A DNA stretch of 64,000 nt from an uncultured Clostridia bacterium (GTDB lineage: Bacteria; Bacillota; Clostridia; Oscillospirales; Acutalibacteraceae), in contig CALWVM010000009.1 of assembly GCA_944384985.1 (NCBI GenBank), positions 37,538 to 101,537 of the forward strand. Reading direction: 5' to 3'. A program made the position numbers and the translations under genes. Of the stretch, positions 42,826-51,300 are shown piece after piece (within the stretch, counting starts at the first letter, position 1; each line of letters begins with the position of its first letter). Under the pieces are notes generated by a model. It worked only from the letters and a program-made list of their open reading frames with translations, did no database searches and was not told the DNA's origin.

Positions 42826-43567
42826 CCTGCACTGTCATTTGCTTTGGGGCTTGGACGACGGCGCCGACAATTTGGAAGAAACGCTGTCGCTGTGCGAGAG
42901 CGCGGCGCAAAACGGCATTCGCGTCATTGCTGCCACGCCGCACTATGCGAATTATGCAAAGACCGATGATTTTCTGTATGCCCGCAACCGACGCATCGCA
43001 CAGCTCAATACACTTTTGAAAACGCGGGGACTGCCCGTGCATGTCTGCGGCGGCGCGGAGGTCTTTCTGCACAACGGGATCTTTGAAGCGAACGACCTGT
43101 CGCCCCTGACGCTGAATCGCTCGCGTTATCTGCTGTGCGAATACGCATTGCAGCCGTTTGACCCGTCGATCGCGCTGCCGCTCGCCGAGGAGGTCTTTGA
43201 CCGCGGGCTCGTCCCCATTATCGCGCACCCGGAGCGCTATGCGACCTTTCATCAGCACCCGAGCCTGATTGCGGACCTTGCTGACATGGGCGCACTGTTC
43301 CAGGTCACAGCGGATTCCGTGGCGGGCAGGCTCGGTAAAAAGGTACAGCGGCTGGCCGTGGAACTGCTGACCGACGGCACGGCGGATCTGCTGGCGACGG
43401 ATGCGCACCATCCGGAGATTCGCGGCAACGCGCTTGACGCGTTCATTGCGGATTTCCCGCCGGAAGTGACGCCGGAGCTTGTAACCTATGCTACACAGAC
43501 AGCCCCCCAGGCGGTTCTGGAAAACAAGCCGCCTGACGCATTCCGTCACGGTCCTTGGGCGTTTTAA
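42815..43567 (+). CDS. CpsB/YwqE-type PHP tyrosine-protein phosphatase
   Basis: The 250-residue protein has the metal ligands of the PHP phosphatase family: D-L-H-C-H-L-L-W-G-L-D-D-G-A at residues 4-17, A-A-T-P-H-Y, I-A-H-P-E-R-Y and A-T-D-A-H-H. In Gram-positive bacteria such enzymes dephosphorylate the tyrosine kinases that control exopolysaccharide synthesis. No capsule genes or BY-kinase lie nearby, so its partner is elsewhere or it has another substrate. It overlaps the membrane-protein gene upstream by 11 nt and is coupled to it. Confidence 0.88.
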   Translation: MRIDLHCHLLWGLDDGADNLEETLSLCESAAQNGIRVIAATPHYANYAKTDDFLYARNRRIAQLNTLLKTRGLPVHVCGGAEVFLHNGIFEANDLSPLTLNRSRYLLCEYALQPFDPSIALPLAEEVFDRGLVPIIAHPERYATFHQHPSLIADLADMGALFQVTADSVAGRLGKKVQRLAVELLTDGTADLLATDAHHPEIRGNALDAFIADFPPEVTPELVTYATQTAPQAVLENKPPDAFRHGPWAF

Positions 43568-43669
43568 CGGCACGGCTGCCGGATTTACAAACTGTTCATC
43601 GGAACGGCGGATTTTATTCACAACGGCATTCTATACTTTTGGGCAGAAAGCTGCACGGAGGACAACACG

Positions 43670-44125
43670 TTGAGAGGATTTCTGGAAAAATTTTACTGCT
43701 TTATGGAAGGCCGTTACGGGCTGCGCGCTCTGCAGGATGCTTTTCAGATCCTGATTTACGCCGTCTACCTTATCCTCGTGCTGACGCAGTTTATCACACG
43801 GCTGCGGATCATCAGCCTGTTTGAAGTCCTGCTGATTATCTGGACGCTTTGCCGTGTACTTTCGAAAAACATTCCCGCCCGGGAGCGGGAAGCGCGCGCG
43901 GTCTACACGTTCTACTGCAAGCTGCGCGACGCCTTCCGGTTCCGTAAAGCGAACGCCGAAGCACGCCGTCAAAAGCGTGCTGTGCAAAAAGAGCGCCGCA
44001 AGGATAAGGAACACATCTACCGCGAGTGCCCGAGCTGCGGTGCGACGCTGCGCCTGCCGCGCAAAAAGGGCAAGCACACGGTGCTTTGCCCGCGCTGCGG
44101 GAACAAGTTCGGCGTGAAGTGCTGA
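43670..44125 (+). CDS. Membrane protein with C-terminal zinc ribbon
   Basis: The 151-residue product has two hydrophobic segments (about residues 23-42 and 47-64), then a highly basic helix. A zinc ribbon C-P-S-C-G-A-T-L-R-L-P-R-K-K-G-K-H-T ending in C-P-R-C-G-N-K-F closes the protein. The start is TTG at 43670 with GGAGG 9 nt before it. The ribbon resembles zinc-ribbon domains of small cytoplasmic-facing membrane proteins. It follows the phosphatase gene by 100 nt and may be cotranscribed. No known function. Confidence 0.65.
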   Translation: MRGFLEKFYCFMEGRYGLRALQDAFQILIYAVYLILVLTQFITRLRIISLFEVLLIIWTLCRVLSKNIPAREREARAVYTFYCKLRDAFRFRKANAEARRQKRAVQKERRKDKEHIYRECPSCGATLRLPRKKGKHTVLCPRCGNKFGVKC

Positions 44126-44149
44126 CACTTTGCGACGATAAGACGTTAG

Positions 44150-44183
44150 AAAAGCGCCCCCAAGCATTTGCTCGGGGGCTTTC
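44150..44183. terminator. Terminator between convergent genes
   Basis: AAAGCGCCCCC pairs with GGGGGCTTT with one bulge, between the zinc-ribbon gene and the convergent flavin reductase gene. Confidence 0.7.
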
Positions 44184-44200
44184 CCATACCGTTTTACGAT

Positions 44201-44770
44201 TTATTTTTGGAACGCCTTGCCGCTTTCCCACGCCTGCCCGATCTTTTCGCCGATGGCATAATAGCCGCTTTGGAACTGGTCGAACACAAACGCATTCAAT
44301 TTGGTCGGTTCAACCTTGCCCGAAGCGTCCAGGATCGACTCTTCCGCAAGTACGTTGACGATCTCGCCCAAGACACGGAAGCCGCCCTTGTCGTGCTGCA
44401 ATTCCGCGATCTTGCACTCGAGCGTTAAGGGGAATTCTTCCACGACGGGTGCATCGACATATTCGGAGCGCACGGCGTGCAGCCCTGTGCGCGCAAATTT
44501 GTCTGCCGTATTGTTGGCGGACGCCATGCCGAAGTAGTCCGCTTCTTTAAGGTGCGCCGCGTCCGCAACGCTCAAGGTGAATGCGCCGCGTGCTTTGATA
44601 TTCTTCGCCGTTTTATGGCTCTCGGTAATATTCAGCGCGACCATGTTATTTGCGCAAATGCCGCCCCACGCCATGTTCATCACGTCAACGGTCTCATCTT
44701 CGCCGTAAGTCGCGATCATCAGAACCGGCATCGGAAACAAATAGGGCTTTACGCCGAGGGATTTTTTCAT
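44201..44770 (-). CDS. Flavin reductase-family (FMN split-barrel) protein
   Basis: The 189-residue protein has the pattern of this family: P-M-P-V-L-M-I-A-T-Y near the start, then N-M-A-W-G-G-I-C-A-N-N-M-V-A-L, I-T-E-S-H-K-T-A-K-N-I and F-G-M-A-S-A-N-N-T-A-D-K-F. These proteins bind FMN and reduce flavin or other small electron acceptors in the cytoplasm. AGGAGG precedes the ATG. It is monocistronic. The substrate cannot be told from sequence. Confidence 0.85.
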   Translation of the reverse strand: MKKSLGVKPYLFPMPVLMIATYGEDETVDVMNMAWGGICANNMVALNITESHKTAKNIKARGAFTLSVADAAHLKEADYFGMASANNTADKFARTGLHAVRSEYVDAPVVEEFPLTLECKIAELQHDKGGFRVLGEIVNVLAEESILDASGKVEPTKLNAFVFDQFQSGYYAIGEKIGQAWESGKAFQK

Positions 44771-44920
44771 AACAAAACCTCCTGCTTTTGCTGATTGAAA
44801 ATCATTTCTTTATATAAGCATAGCACAAACGAGGGGAAAAATGCAAGCGGGCGGCGCGGGCACTTGATTTTCGGGGTAGAGCTTGTATAATGGAAGAGAA
44901 GCAGGAAGGGGGCTGCCGCT

Positions 44921-45595
44921 ATGACGCAATTTACAGTGGACGGGAAAGCCATTACCGTTTTCCCAAGTGTCGAGTGCAACGCGCCCGTGATATACCTCAA
45001 CACATTTGCAAACGAGGGCGAGCAGGTATACAAAGCCCTGCAAAGTGCCAATTGTCCGGACTTCACGCTGGTCGCGGTCAGCGGGCTTGACTGGGAACAG
45101 GATATGTCGCCTTGGAACATTCCCCCGATCTCCAAAAATGCCGCGCCCTGCACCGGCGGGGCAGACGACTATCTGCACCTGCTGCTGCATGCCATTTTGC
45201 CGCAGGCCGAGCGGGAAATCGCCGGGGAACCGGCGTGGCGTGGGATCGCCGGATATTCGCTCGCGGGGCTGTTCGCTTTATATGCGCTGTATAAGACCGA
45301 TGTATTTGCACGCGCGGCAAGCGTTTCTGGGTCGCTTTGGTTTCCGGGACTGACAGACTATGTATTTACGCACGAATTCCAGAGAAAGCCGCAGCGCTTA
45401 TATTTCTCACTGGGCGACAAAGAGCAGAAAACGCGCAATCCGTATTTGAAGCCTGTGCTTAAAAACACGCAGGCGCTGGAAACGTTTTACCGAAGCCGCG
45501 GGATACGGACGATCCTTCAGTTGAATCCCGGCAACCACTATGCAAACAGCGCCGCACGCATGGCTGCGGGACTTTCGTGGCTGCTTTCGGACTGA
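44921..45595 (+). CDS. Small alpha/beta hydrolase (esterase type)
   Basis: The 224-residue protein has a nucleophile Ser in G-I-A-G-Y-S-L-A-G-L (near 112), a likely acid in S-L-G-D-K-E and a His in N-P-G-N-H-Y-A-N. This places it near the Fes/IroE-like and D-type esterases, which are cytoplasmic when, as here, no signal peptide exists. GAAGGGGG lies upstream of the ATG. The gene lies 41 nt before rarA on the same strand. A siderophore or acyl ester may be the substrate, but no siderophore genes are nearby. Confidence 0.75.
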   Translation: MTQFTVDGKAITVFPSVECNAPVIYLNTFANEGEQVYKALQSANCPDFTLVAVSGLDWEQDMSPWNIPPISKNAAPCTGGADDYLHLLLHAILPQAEREIAGEPAWRGIAGYSLAGLFALYALYKTDVFARAASVSGSLWFPGLTDYVFTHEFQRKPQRLYFSLGDKEQKTRNPYLKPVLKNTQALETFYRSRGIRTILQLNPGNHYANSAARMAAGLSWLLSD

Positions 45596-45636
45596 CGCTT
45601 TTGCGGTATGCATTTGTTCCAAACAGGAGGCTATAT

Positions 45637-46980
45637 ATGGAACAGCAAACCTTATTTTCCAACCCGCAGGACACGCCGCTTGCGGCACGTCTGCGTCCGC
45701 AGTCCCTCGATGAAGTTGTTGGGCAGCAGCACCTTATCGGCCCCGGGAAAGTGCTGCGCCGTCTCATTGAAAGCGACCATATTTCCTCCATGATCTTCTG
45801 GGGACCGCCGGGCGTCGGCAAAACGACGCTCGCGCGCGTGATTGCGAACCACACCAAGGCGACATTCATCGACTTTTCCGCGGTGACGAGCGGCATTAAA
45901 GAGATTCGCGCCGTCATGCAGCAGGCGGAGGACAACCGCCGGTTCGGCGAGCGCACCATTGTGTTTGTCGATGAGATCCACCGTTTTAACAAAGCACAAC
46001 AGGATGCGTTTTTGCCCTTTGTGGAAAAAGGGAGCATCATTTTGATCGGCGCAACGACAGAAAACCCGTCGTTTGAAGTCAACGGGGCGCTGCTGTCGCG
46101 CTGCAAGGTATTCGTACTGCAAAGCCTTTCCACCGATGATCTGGTTACACTGCTGCGGCGTGCACTGACTGACCCGCGCGGATTCGGGAACCAGCGGGTG
46201 CACATCGAGCCGGATATGCTTGAAGCGATCGCCGCGTTTGCAAACGGCGACGCACGCGCAGCGCTTTCGACGCTGGAAATGGTCGTGCTCAACGGCGAGA
46301 CGGAAGGCGACAACGTGACCGTAACACGGCAGACGCTGGAACAGTGCACCTCGCGCAAATCCCTGCTCTACGACAAAAACGGCGAAGAACACTACAACCT
46401 GATCTCGGCGCTGCACAAGTCGATGCGGAATTCCGACCCGGACGCGGCGGTCTACTGGCTGGCGCGGATGCTGGAAGCGGGCGAAGACCCGCTGTATATC
46501 GCACGGCGCGTCACCCGCTTCGCAAGTGAAGACGTCGGTCTTGCCGACCCGCGCGCACTGGAGATCTGCATTGCCGCCTATCAGGCGTGCCACTTCATCG
46601 GGATGCCGGAGTGTACGGTGCATTTGACAGAGGCGGTGGTTTATCTATCGCTCGCGCCGAAATCCAATGCGCTGTATCTTGCCTACCTGCGTGCGCGTAA
46701 AGACGCGCTCTCCCAGCTTGCCGAACCCGTTCCCCTCGCCCTTCGCAACGCGCCGACCAAGCTGATGGAAGAGCTCGACTACGGCAAGGGCTATCAATAC
46801 GCGCACGACACCGCGGAAAAACTGACGAATATGCAGTGCCTGCCCGATTCCCTTCGCGACGCGAGCTATTACCGCCCCACGACGCAAGGCGTCGAAGGGA
46901 AATTCAAAGACCGCCTGGAGCGGATCAAAGCGTGGAAAGCGCGGCACTCTGAAAAAAGCGACAAATCGGATTCCGAATAA
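45637..46980 (+). CDS. rarA: Replication-associated recombination protein A (AAA ATPase)
   Basis: RarA/MgsA is a clamp-loader-like ATPase that acts at stalled replication forks. The 447-residue protein shows R-L-R-P-Q-S-L-D-E-V-V-G-Q at the N-terminus and Walker A G-P-P-G-V-G-K-T-T (about residue 59). Walker B V-F-V-D-E-I-H-R-F-N-K-A-Q-Q-D, sensor 1 A-T-T-E-N-P and the C-terminal A-Y-Q-A-C-H-F-I-G-M-P-E-C motif are also present. ACAGGAGG precedes the ATG at 45637, which lies after the esterase stop. A perfect terminator follows. Confidence 0.95.
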   Translation: MEQQTLFSNPQDTPLAARLRPQSLDEVVGQQHLIGPGKVLRRLIESDHISSMIFWGPPGVGKTTLARVIANHTKATFIDFSAVTSGIKEIRAVMQQAEDNRRFGERTIVFVDEIHRFNKAQQDAFLPFVEKGSIILIGATTENPSFEVNGALLSRCKVFVLQSLSTDDLVTLLRRALTDPRGFGNQRVHIEPDMLEAIAAFANGDARAALSTLEMVVLNGETEGDNVTVTRQTLEQCTSRKSLLYDKNGEEHYNLISALHKSMRNSDPDAAVYWLARMLEAGEDPLYIARRVTRFASEDVGLADPRALEICIAAYQACHFIGMPECTVHLTEAVVYLSLAPKSNALYLAYLRARKDALSQLAEPVPLALRNAPTKLMEELDYGKGYQYAHDTAEKLTNMQCLPDSLRDASYYRPTTQGVEGKFKDRLERIKAWKARHSEKSDKSDSE

Positions 46981-47016
46981 AGAAGCGAGACGGCAAATGC
47001 CGTCTCGCTTCTTTAT
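46979..47016 (+). terminator. Terminator of rarA
   Basis: AGAAGCGAGACGGCA pairs with TGCCGTCTCGCTTCT, followed by TTTATTTG. It starts directly at the rarA stop codon and could also serve the convergent kinase gene. Confidence 0.85.
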
Positions 47017-47040
47017 TTGTACAACACAGGCGTACCGTTT

Positions 47041-47625
47041 TCATGCTTCGTCTGTCGTAGCATCCAGGCAGAGTTCGCAGCGTTGCGGGATGGAGAACGC
47101 CTCAAAATACCGTTCTTCCAAGGGAATCCACCGATTTTGAAAGACGGCAAGCCCTTCTGCCCCATTGCGGTCGCGGATGCGCTGCAGCTGCGCTTTTGGG
47201 GAGATCGTCAGGAAAATGTGCAGGTCGTAGAAATCCCAGAATTCCGGGTGGCAGCAGTAAGCGCCCTCCACCAGTGTAACGGGATTCGGTGTCACGGGAA
47301 CCGGCTCGCACAGCGTTTGTGTGTGGCAGTCATAAGGGCGATAGGAAAAAGCCGTCCCCTTTTGCCACGGCAGCAGGACCTCTTCGCGAAAGCGTTCCCA
47401 ATCCACATTGCCGCCCGGCTGCCGAAGACGCTCTTCCGTGCGCTGGTGCGGCCTTAAAAAGAAGTCATCCATATGGATCACGCTGCATCCGATTTCCCGA
47501 CGCAAGTGGGAAGCCAACGTGGTCTTTCCTGCGGCGCAGCGTCCGTCCAAAGCAATCAGCAGAGTTTTCTCCTTCGGCAGGTCACGCAATGCGGCCTGTA
47601 CCCTTGCAAGCGCGCCGCCCGTCAT
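47041..47625 (-). CDS. Uridine-kinase-like P-loop small-molecule kinase
   Basis: The 194-residue protein has a P-loop L-I-A-L-D-G-R-C-A-A-G-K-T-T, V-I-H-M-D-D-F-F-L-R with the substrate-binding Asp pair, and V-T-L-V-E-G-A-Y. This is the layout of uridine kinase and related pantothenate or nicotinamide-riboside kinases. Its start ATG overlaps the stop of the upstream ECF S-component gene (ATGA), so the two are translated together. That suggests it phosphorylates the vitamin or nucleoside that the transporter imports and so traps it in the cell. The exact substrate is unknown. Confidence 0.8.
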   Translation of the reverse strand: MTGGALARVQAALRDLPKEKTLLIALDGRCAAGKTTLASHLRREIGCSVIHMDDFFLRPHQRTEERLRQPGGNVDWERFREEVLLPWQKGTAFSYRPYDCHTQTLCEPVPVTPNPVTLVEGAYCCHPEFWDFYDLHIFLTISPKAQLQRIRDRNGAEGLAVFQNRWIPLEERYFEAFSIPQRCELCLDATTDEA

Positions 47626-48197
47626 GCGTCGTGTTCCGCCGGCACCTGTTTCGACTGCTTTTTCCGAAATCGGACGAGGCCGGTGCGGTTGAGCGCGACC
47701 ATCACGCCCGGGATCAGGATGAGCTGCACAAGGATACCGGGAATTGCATTGAGGAACGCTCCCGCCATAAACATCTGCCAGGTAAAGCCGTCGCCGGACA
47801 CGCCAAGCTGGATGACCTGCACAACGCCCCAGACCGCGCGCCCCGCAAGCATGGCAATAAGCAGGCAGCGATACAGCGCGCGGACGCACTGCCAGCGGGA
47901 AACCTTATTATACAAGAGCCCTGCCACAAGACCGTAAGTCATCAGTTCAAACGCCATGGCGGTGGCGGTCGGGAAAAACACCGGTGCGCCGAAGATCGCG
48001 GAGCGAAGCAGCGGCAGGATAAACCCGACGACTGCGCCATACTGCCAGCCGCAGATCAGCCCGCAAAGGAACACCGGGATGTGCATGGGCAGCAGCATAT
48101 TACCGATCTGCGGAATTTGTCCGGTCAAAAACGGCAGGACCATGCCGATTGCTAAGAACATCGCCGCCAACGTCAAATTTTTGATTTTCTGTTTCAT
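47622..48197 (-). CDS. ECF transporter S component
   Basis: The 191-residue protein has about six TM segments and the S-component pattern: L-T-L-A-A-M-F-L-A-I-G-M-V-L-P near the start, M-L-L-P-M-H-I-P-V-F-L-C-G-L-I-C-G, then P-L-L-R-S-A-I-F-G-A-P. S components bind a vitamin and work with a shared EcfAAT module, not seen here. The start M-K-Q-K-I at 48197 follows GAGGG; an ATG seven codons earlier is less likely. It is coupled to a kinase gene, which points to a substrate trapped by phosphorylation (pantothenate, riboside or similar). No riboswitch is evident upstream. Confidence 0.85.
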   Translation of the reverse strand: MKQKIKNLTLAAMFLAIGMVLPFLTGQIPQIGNMLLPMHIPVFLCGLICGWQYGAVVGFILPLLRSAIFGAPVFFPTATAMAFELMTYGLVAGLLYNKVSRWQCVRALYRCLLIAMLAGRAVWGVVQVIQLGVSGDGFTWQMFMAGAFLNAIPGILVQLILIPGVMVALNRTGLVRFRKKQSKQVPAEHDA

Positions 48198-48398
48198 GGA
48201 GATAGACCCTCGCTTCAAAAATGTGCCGAATTTATGCCTCCTGTTTTTGCGAGCCGTAGAAATAAGACGCCGCCGCGCCGCCGGCGATAAGGAAATCCGC
48301 GCCGGTCAAACGCCTAACGATTTGCACGGGGCGTGCCTTTCTGTGTTCGGTCTTTTTCTTTTTGGGATAGGTTACTGCGCGCTTGCCGTGTTTTCCTG

Positions 48399-49169
48399 TT
48401 ATGCCTTGATCTGCTCGGCCGCTTCATTGACGCAGCGCAGCGCGTTCAGGCTGCGGGGATAGCCGATATAGGGCAGGCACTGCGAGAGCACCTTGATGAG
48501 GAATGCCTTGTCGTTGCCGATGCGCATATTGGCCACGGCGTGGGAAATAAGCTGCGGTTCGCAGCCGCCCTGTGCCGCCAAGAAGCAGAAGGTGATCATT
48601 TCGCGCTGGTTGTAGTCAAGCCCCGTGCGTGTATAGTAATCGCCGAAGCAGTTATCGGAAAGCCATTTGTTGATGTGGCGGCTCTCTTCGGGGCCGGACT
48701 GCGAGAATCCGCGCATGCCCTCGCCGAAAATATCGACCTGCGCCTGTTCGCCCGCTTCCAGACGGGTCTCGGCGGTCGTGGTCGCCTGGCCTTCCAGCGG
48801 AAGCTTGACGCCGCGCGAAACGAGCACTTCGTTGACGGCGTTTAAAAACGGGAACACGCGCCCGATCCCCAGATACGCTACCGCCTGATAGACGATCTCC
48901 TTGGCTTCGACCGGCGTAACGCCGAAATTGAGCGCAGCGGGCAGCATGACCTTGAATTCGTCGAGTCCCTGGCAGCCGAGCAGCGTCGCCAATATCGCCA
49001 TCATGCGGGTGCGGTCATCCAGATCGTCCTGATTGACGACCTCGTCAAAGGCGAAGTTGTCAAATCGCTCGATAAATTCGGGATCGGTCTCGAGGAACTT
49101 GGATGGATACCCGGGGAACATTTTTTCATGGTAAGCTTTTGCTGCATCTGTGATATGCATAACTTTCAT
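48399..49169 (-). CDS. Carboxymuconolactone decarboxylase-family protein (two CMD domains)
   Basis: The 256-residue protein has two alpha-helical CMD units: the first around M-A-I-L-A-T-L-L-G-C-Q-G-L-D-E-F-K, the second around E-M-I-T-F-C-F-L-A-A-Q-G-G-C-E-P-Q-L. Family redox enzymes use a CxxC pair; here each unit keeps only one Cys at that place, so AhpD-like peroxidase chemistry is doubtful. It lies in a redox operon with a broken aldo/keto reductase and two flavodoxins. The start at 49169 has GGAG upstream. The function is uncertain. Confidence 0.8.
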   Translation of the reverse strand: MKVMHITDAAKAYHEKMFPGYPSKFLETDPEFIERFDNFAFDEVVNQDDLDDRTRMMAILATLLGCQGLDEFKVMLPAALNFGVTPVEAKEIVYQAVAYLGIGRVFPFLNAVNEVLVSRGVKLPLEGQATTTAETRLEAGEQAQVDIFGEGMRGFSQSGPEESRHINKWLSDNCFGDYYTRTGLDYNQREMITFCFLAAQGGCEPQLISHAVANMRIGNDKAFLIKVLSQCLPYIGYPRSLNALRCVNEAAEQIKA

Positions 49170-49177
49170 CTCCGTTT

Positions 49178-50034
49178 TTATTTTGCGGCATGGAAATATG
49201 CCGCGATCTCTTTCATACGCGCGCTCTGCGCGGTGTGGAACGGGCAGCGCCGGTCACAGTGCCCGCAGCCGATGCAGGCATCCGCCTTGACCGCGAGCTT
49301 TTGGTAGTGGTTTGCCGCCATTTTGTCGCCTGCGACCGCGAGGTCGTAGTATTTGTTGACGAGCCCCACGTCAATTCCCGCAGGGCAGGGCTGGCAGTGG
49401 TTGCAGTAGACGCAGTTGCCCATCGCTGCTGCCGGCGTGAACTGACCGATCACCGAATAATCCTTCTCTTCTGCGGGCGCCGCCGCAAAGCCCAAAAGCG
49501 CGGTTAAATCCTCCAGCCCCCGCACGCCGGGCACGACGGTCAGCACGCCGGGCCGGTCGAGCGCGTATTGAAGGCACTGGTAGCGGGTCATGGCGACGCG
49601 GAACGGCGAGGTCCGCGCATTCAGAAGCTTGCCGCCGTGAAACGGCTTCATCACGGAAATGCCCACGCCCATCGTCTCACAGCGGCGGAAGAGCGCCGCG
49701 CGCTCTGACACAGAGCCGATGCCGAGTTCATCCCCCTGTTCGAGATCATACGCCGGGTTGATGGAGAACATCATCAAGTCGATAAGCCCGGTGTCCAAAA
49801 GACGGTTTGCAACGGACGGCGTGTGCGAGGAAAAGCCGATGCGGCGCACCCTGCCCGCTCGGAGTCGCCGCCGTCGTAGACATACGCCGTGTCGAAATAC
49901 GTCAGCCCCGCCGCCATAAAACGATCGACCATCTCTTTGGTCTCTTCGATGTCGATTTTTCCGTTCTTCCCTTTGGGCAGGCGCATCAAGCCAAAGCCCA
50001 GCTTGGGGGTATCTGCGCCGAAATATTTTTCTAT
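49178..50034 (-). pseudogene. Aldo/keto reductase with 4Fe-4S domain, inactivated
   Basis: GGAGG at 50041-50045 precedes ATA instead of ATG at 50034, then E-K-Y-F-G-A-D-T-P-K-L-G-F-G-L-M-R-L-P to T-Y-F-D-T-A-Y-V-Y-D-G-G-D-S-E, the N-terminal barrel. At about 49855 the frame jumps to R-R-I-G-F-S-S-H-T-P-S-V, which lies more than 100 residues later in such enzymes. The catalytic Lys/His part of the barrel is therefore deleted and the frame shifted. The rest is intact and ends with ferredoxin motifs C-V-Y-C-N-H-C-Q-P-C-P and C-I-G-C-G-H-C-D-R-R-C-P. It had been part of the flavodoxin-CMD operon. Confidence 0.82.
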
Positions 50035-50048
50035 ATGGAAACCTCCTT

Positions 50049-50567
50049 TTATTGCAACGCCTGTTTCGCCCAGTCGGCGATCTGCCGCTCGGAATTTTCT
50101 ACCTCGTGCCCCAAAAATGCACCGCCGTTTTCGATCTGCGCGCCCGGGCACAGCTTTTTAAGATCCTCCGGGCTTTTTCCGAAGCCGCTGCCGCCGCTCG
50201 TGACAAAGGGGATGATTCGCTTGCCCGTCCAGTCGCAATGCTCTAAGAACCCCATCACCGGCATGGGCATGGTGCCAAACCAGTTGGGGAAGCCGAGAAA
50301 CACCGTGTCGTACGGCGACATGTCCGGGTAATTTTTCAGCTCCGGGCGGACGCCCTTGTCAAACTCTGCTTTGGCAGCCCGGATCATCTGCATGTGATCC
50401 TCGGGATAGGCTTCAGCGGTTTCCAGTTCGAAAAGGTCGCCGCCCACGGCTTTTTGAATAAATTCCGCTGCGGCTGCGGTGTGGCCCTTTTCAAGATTGA
50501 CGAGCTGCCTGCCTGGGGCAAAAGTCTGCCCTTTCAGCGAGTAATACACGATTGCGATGTTTGCCAT
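50049..50567 (-). CDS. Flavodoxin-family protein (1)
   Basis: The 172-residue protein has the flavodoxin fold: I-A-I-V-Y-Y-S-L-K-G-Q-T-F, then D-L-F-E-L-E-T-A-E-A-Y-P and D-T-V-F-L-G-F-P-N-W-F-G-T-M-P-M-P-V. The C-terminal I-P-F-V-T-S-G-G-S-G-F-G-K-S is typical of FMN-binding flavodoxin-4 proteins. The phosphate loop differs from the usual S-x-T-G-N-T and has an insertion. The ATG at 50567 follows AGAGG; a GTG 12 nt earlier is possible. Fourth in a LysR-linked minus-strand cluster, after a second, related flavodoxin. Confidence 0.85.
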   Translation of the reverse strand: MANIAIVYYSLKGQTFAPGRQLVNLEKGHTAAAAEFIQKAVGGDLFELETAEAYPEDHMQMIRAAKAEFDKGVRPELKNYPDMSPYDTVFLGFPNWFGTMPMPVMGFLEHCDWTGKRIIPFVTSGGSGFGKSPEDLKKLCPGAQIENGGAFLGHEVENSERQIADWAKQALQ

Positions 50568-50630
50568 GTTTCCATTCACCTCTTGTTAATATAGATGCGC
50601 GCGCCTCGATTTCGTCCGATACATCCGCCC

Positions 50631-51146
50631 TTACCCAAGCTTATTGACCCAGGCTTCCACCTTTTTGCGGGAAGATGCCGCCTCGGCCCCGTGGATGGAA
50701 AGACCGTTTTCCACCGTGGCGCCCGGGCAGAGCTTTTTCAGATCCCGTTCGCTTACGCCCATGCCGCTGCCCTCATTGGTGCAGAAGGGCAAAATCCGCT
50801 TGCCGGTCCAATCAAAATGTTCAAGGAACGTAAACACCGCCATAGGCATGGTGCCCCACCAGTTCGGATAGCCCACAAAAATCGTGTCGTAAGCGTCCAG
50901 ACTGCCCGGATAGGCTTTCAGTTCCGGGCGCGCGCCGGCACGCAGTTCCGCCTTTGCATCATCGATGCAGGCGTAATAGTCCGAAGCGTAGGTCTTGACG
51001 GTCTCGACCCGGAACAGGTCGCCGCCAGTGATGTCAGCGATCATTTCGGCAACGATTTCCGTATTGCCCTTTTGCAGGTTTTTGATGCTGCCGTTCCAGT
51101 AATTTTCACCTGTACGGGAAAAATATACGATCAATGGGGGTTTCAT
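50631..51146 (-). CDS. Flavodoxin-family protein (2)
   Basis: The 171-residue protein parallels its downstream neighbour: L-I-V-Y-F-S-R-T-G-E-N-Y-W, N-T-E-I-V-A-E-M-I, D-L-F-R-V-E-T-V-K-T-Y, Y-D-T-I-F-V-G-Y-P-N-W-W-G-T-M-P-M and F-C-T-N-E-G-S-G-M-G. The two are similar along their whole length, so they arose by duplication. The start at 51146 follows TAGGAGGA. It lies between a LysR gene and the other flavodoxin, which suggests that LysR controls them in response to redox or a small effector. Confidence 0.87.
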   Translation of the reverse strand: MKPPLIVYFSRTGENYWNGSIKNLQKGNTEIVAEMIADITGGDLFRVETVKTYASDYYACIDDAKAELRAGARPELKAYPGSLDAYDTIFVGYPNWWGTMPMAVFTFLEHFDWTGKRILPFCTNEGSGMGVSERDLKKLCPGATVENGLSIHGAEAASSRKKVEAWVNKLG

Positions 51147-51300
51147 GAAGAGTCCTCCTACCCGATAAATTGCTGTAAGGGTTTTGCGAAGCACCTCCAG
51201 CTGTTTTCATTGTATCGCTTTTCCCGTGGATTTACAATTCGAATTCACGCAGTTCTTCATAAGTACAGCTTATGCGAAGTGCAGGGCTTTCACAACGCCG

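Noticed and set aside
48198-48398. Basic peptide frame between the CMD gene and the ECF S-component gene
   Set aside because: The frame lacks an ATG and a ribosome site; the only plausible start is a GTG deep inside, so coding is not supported.
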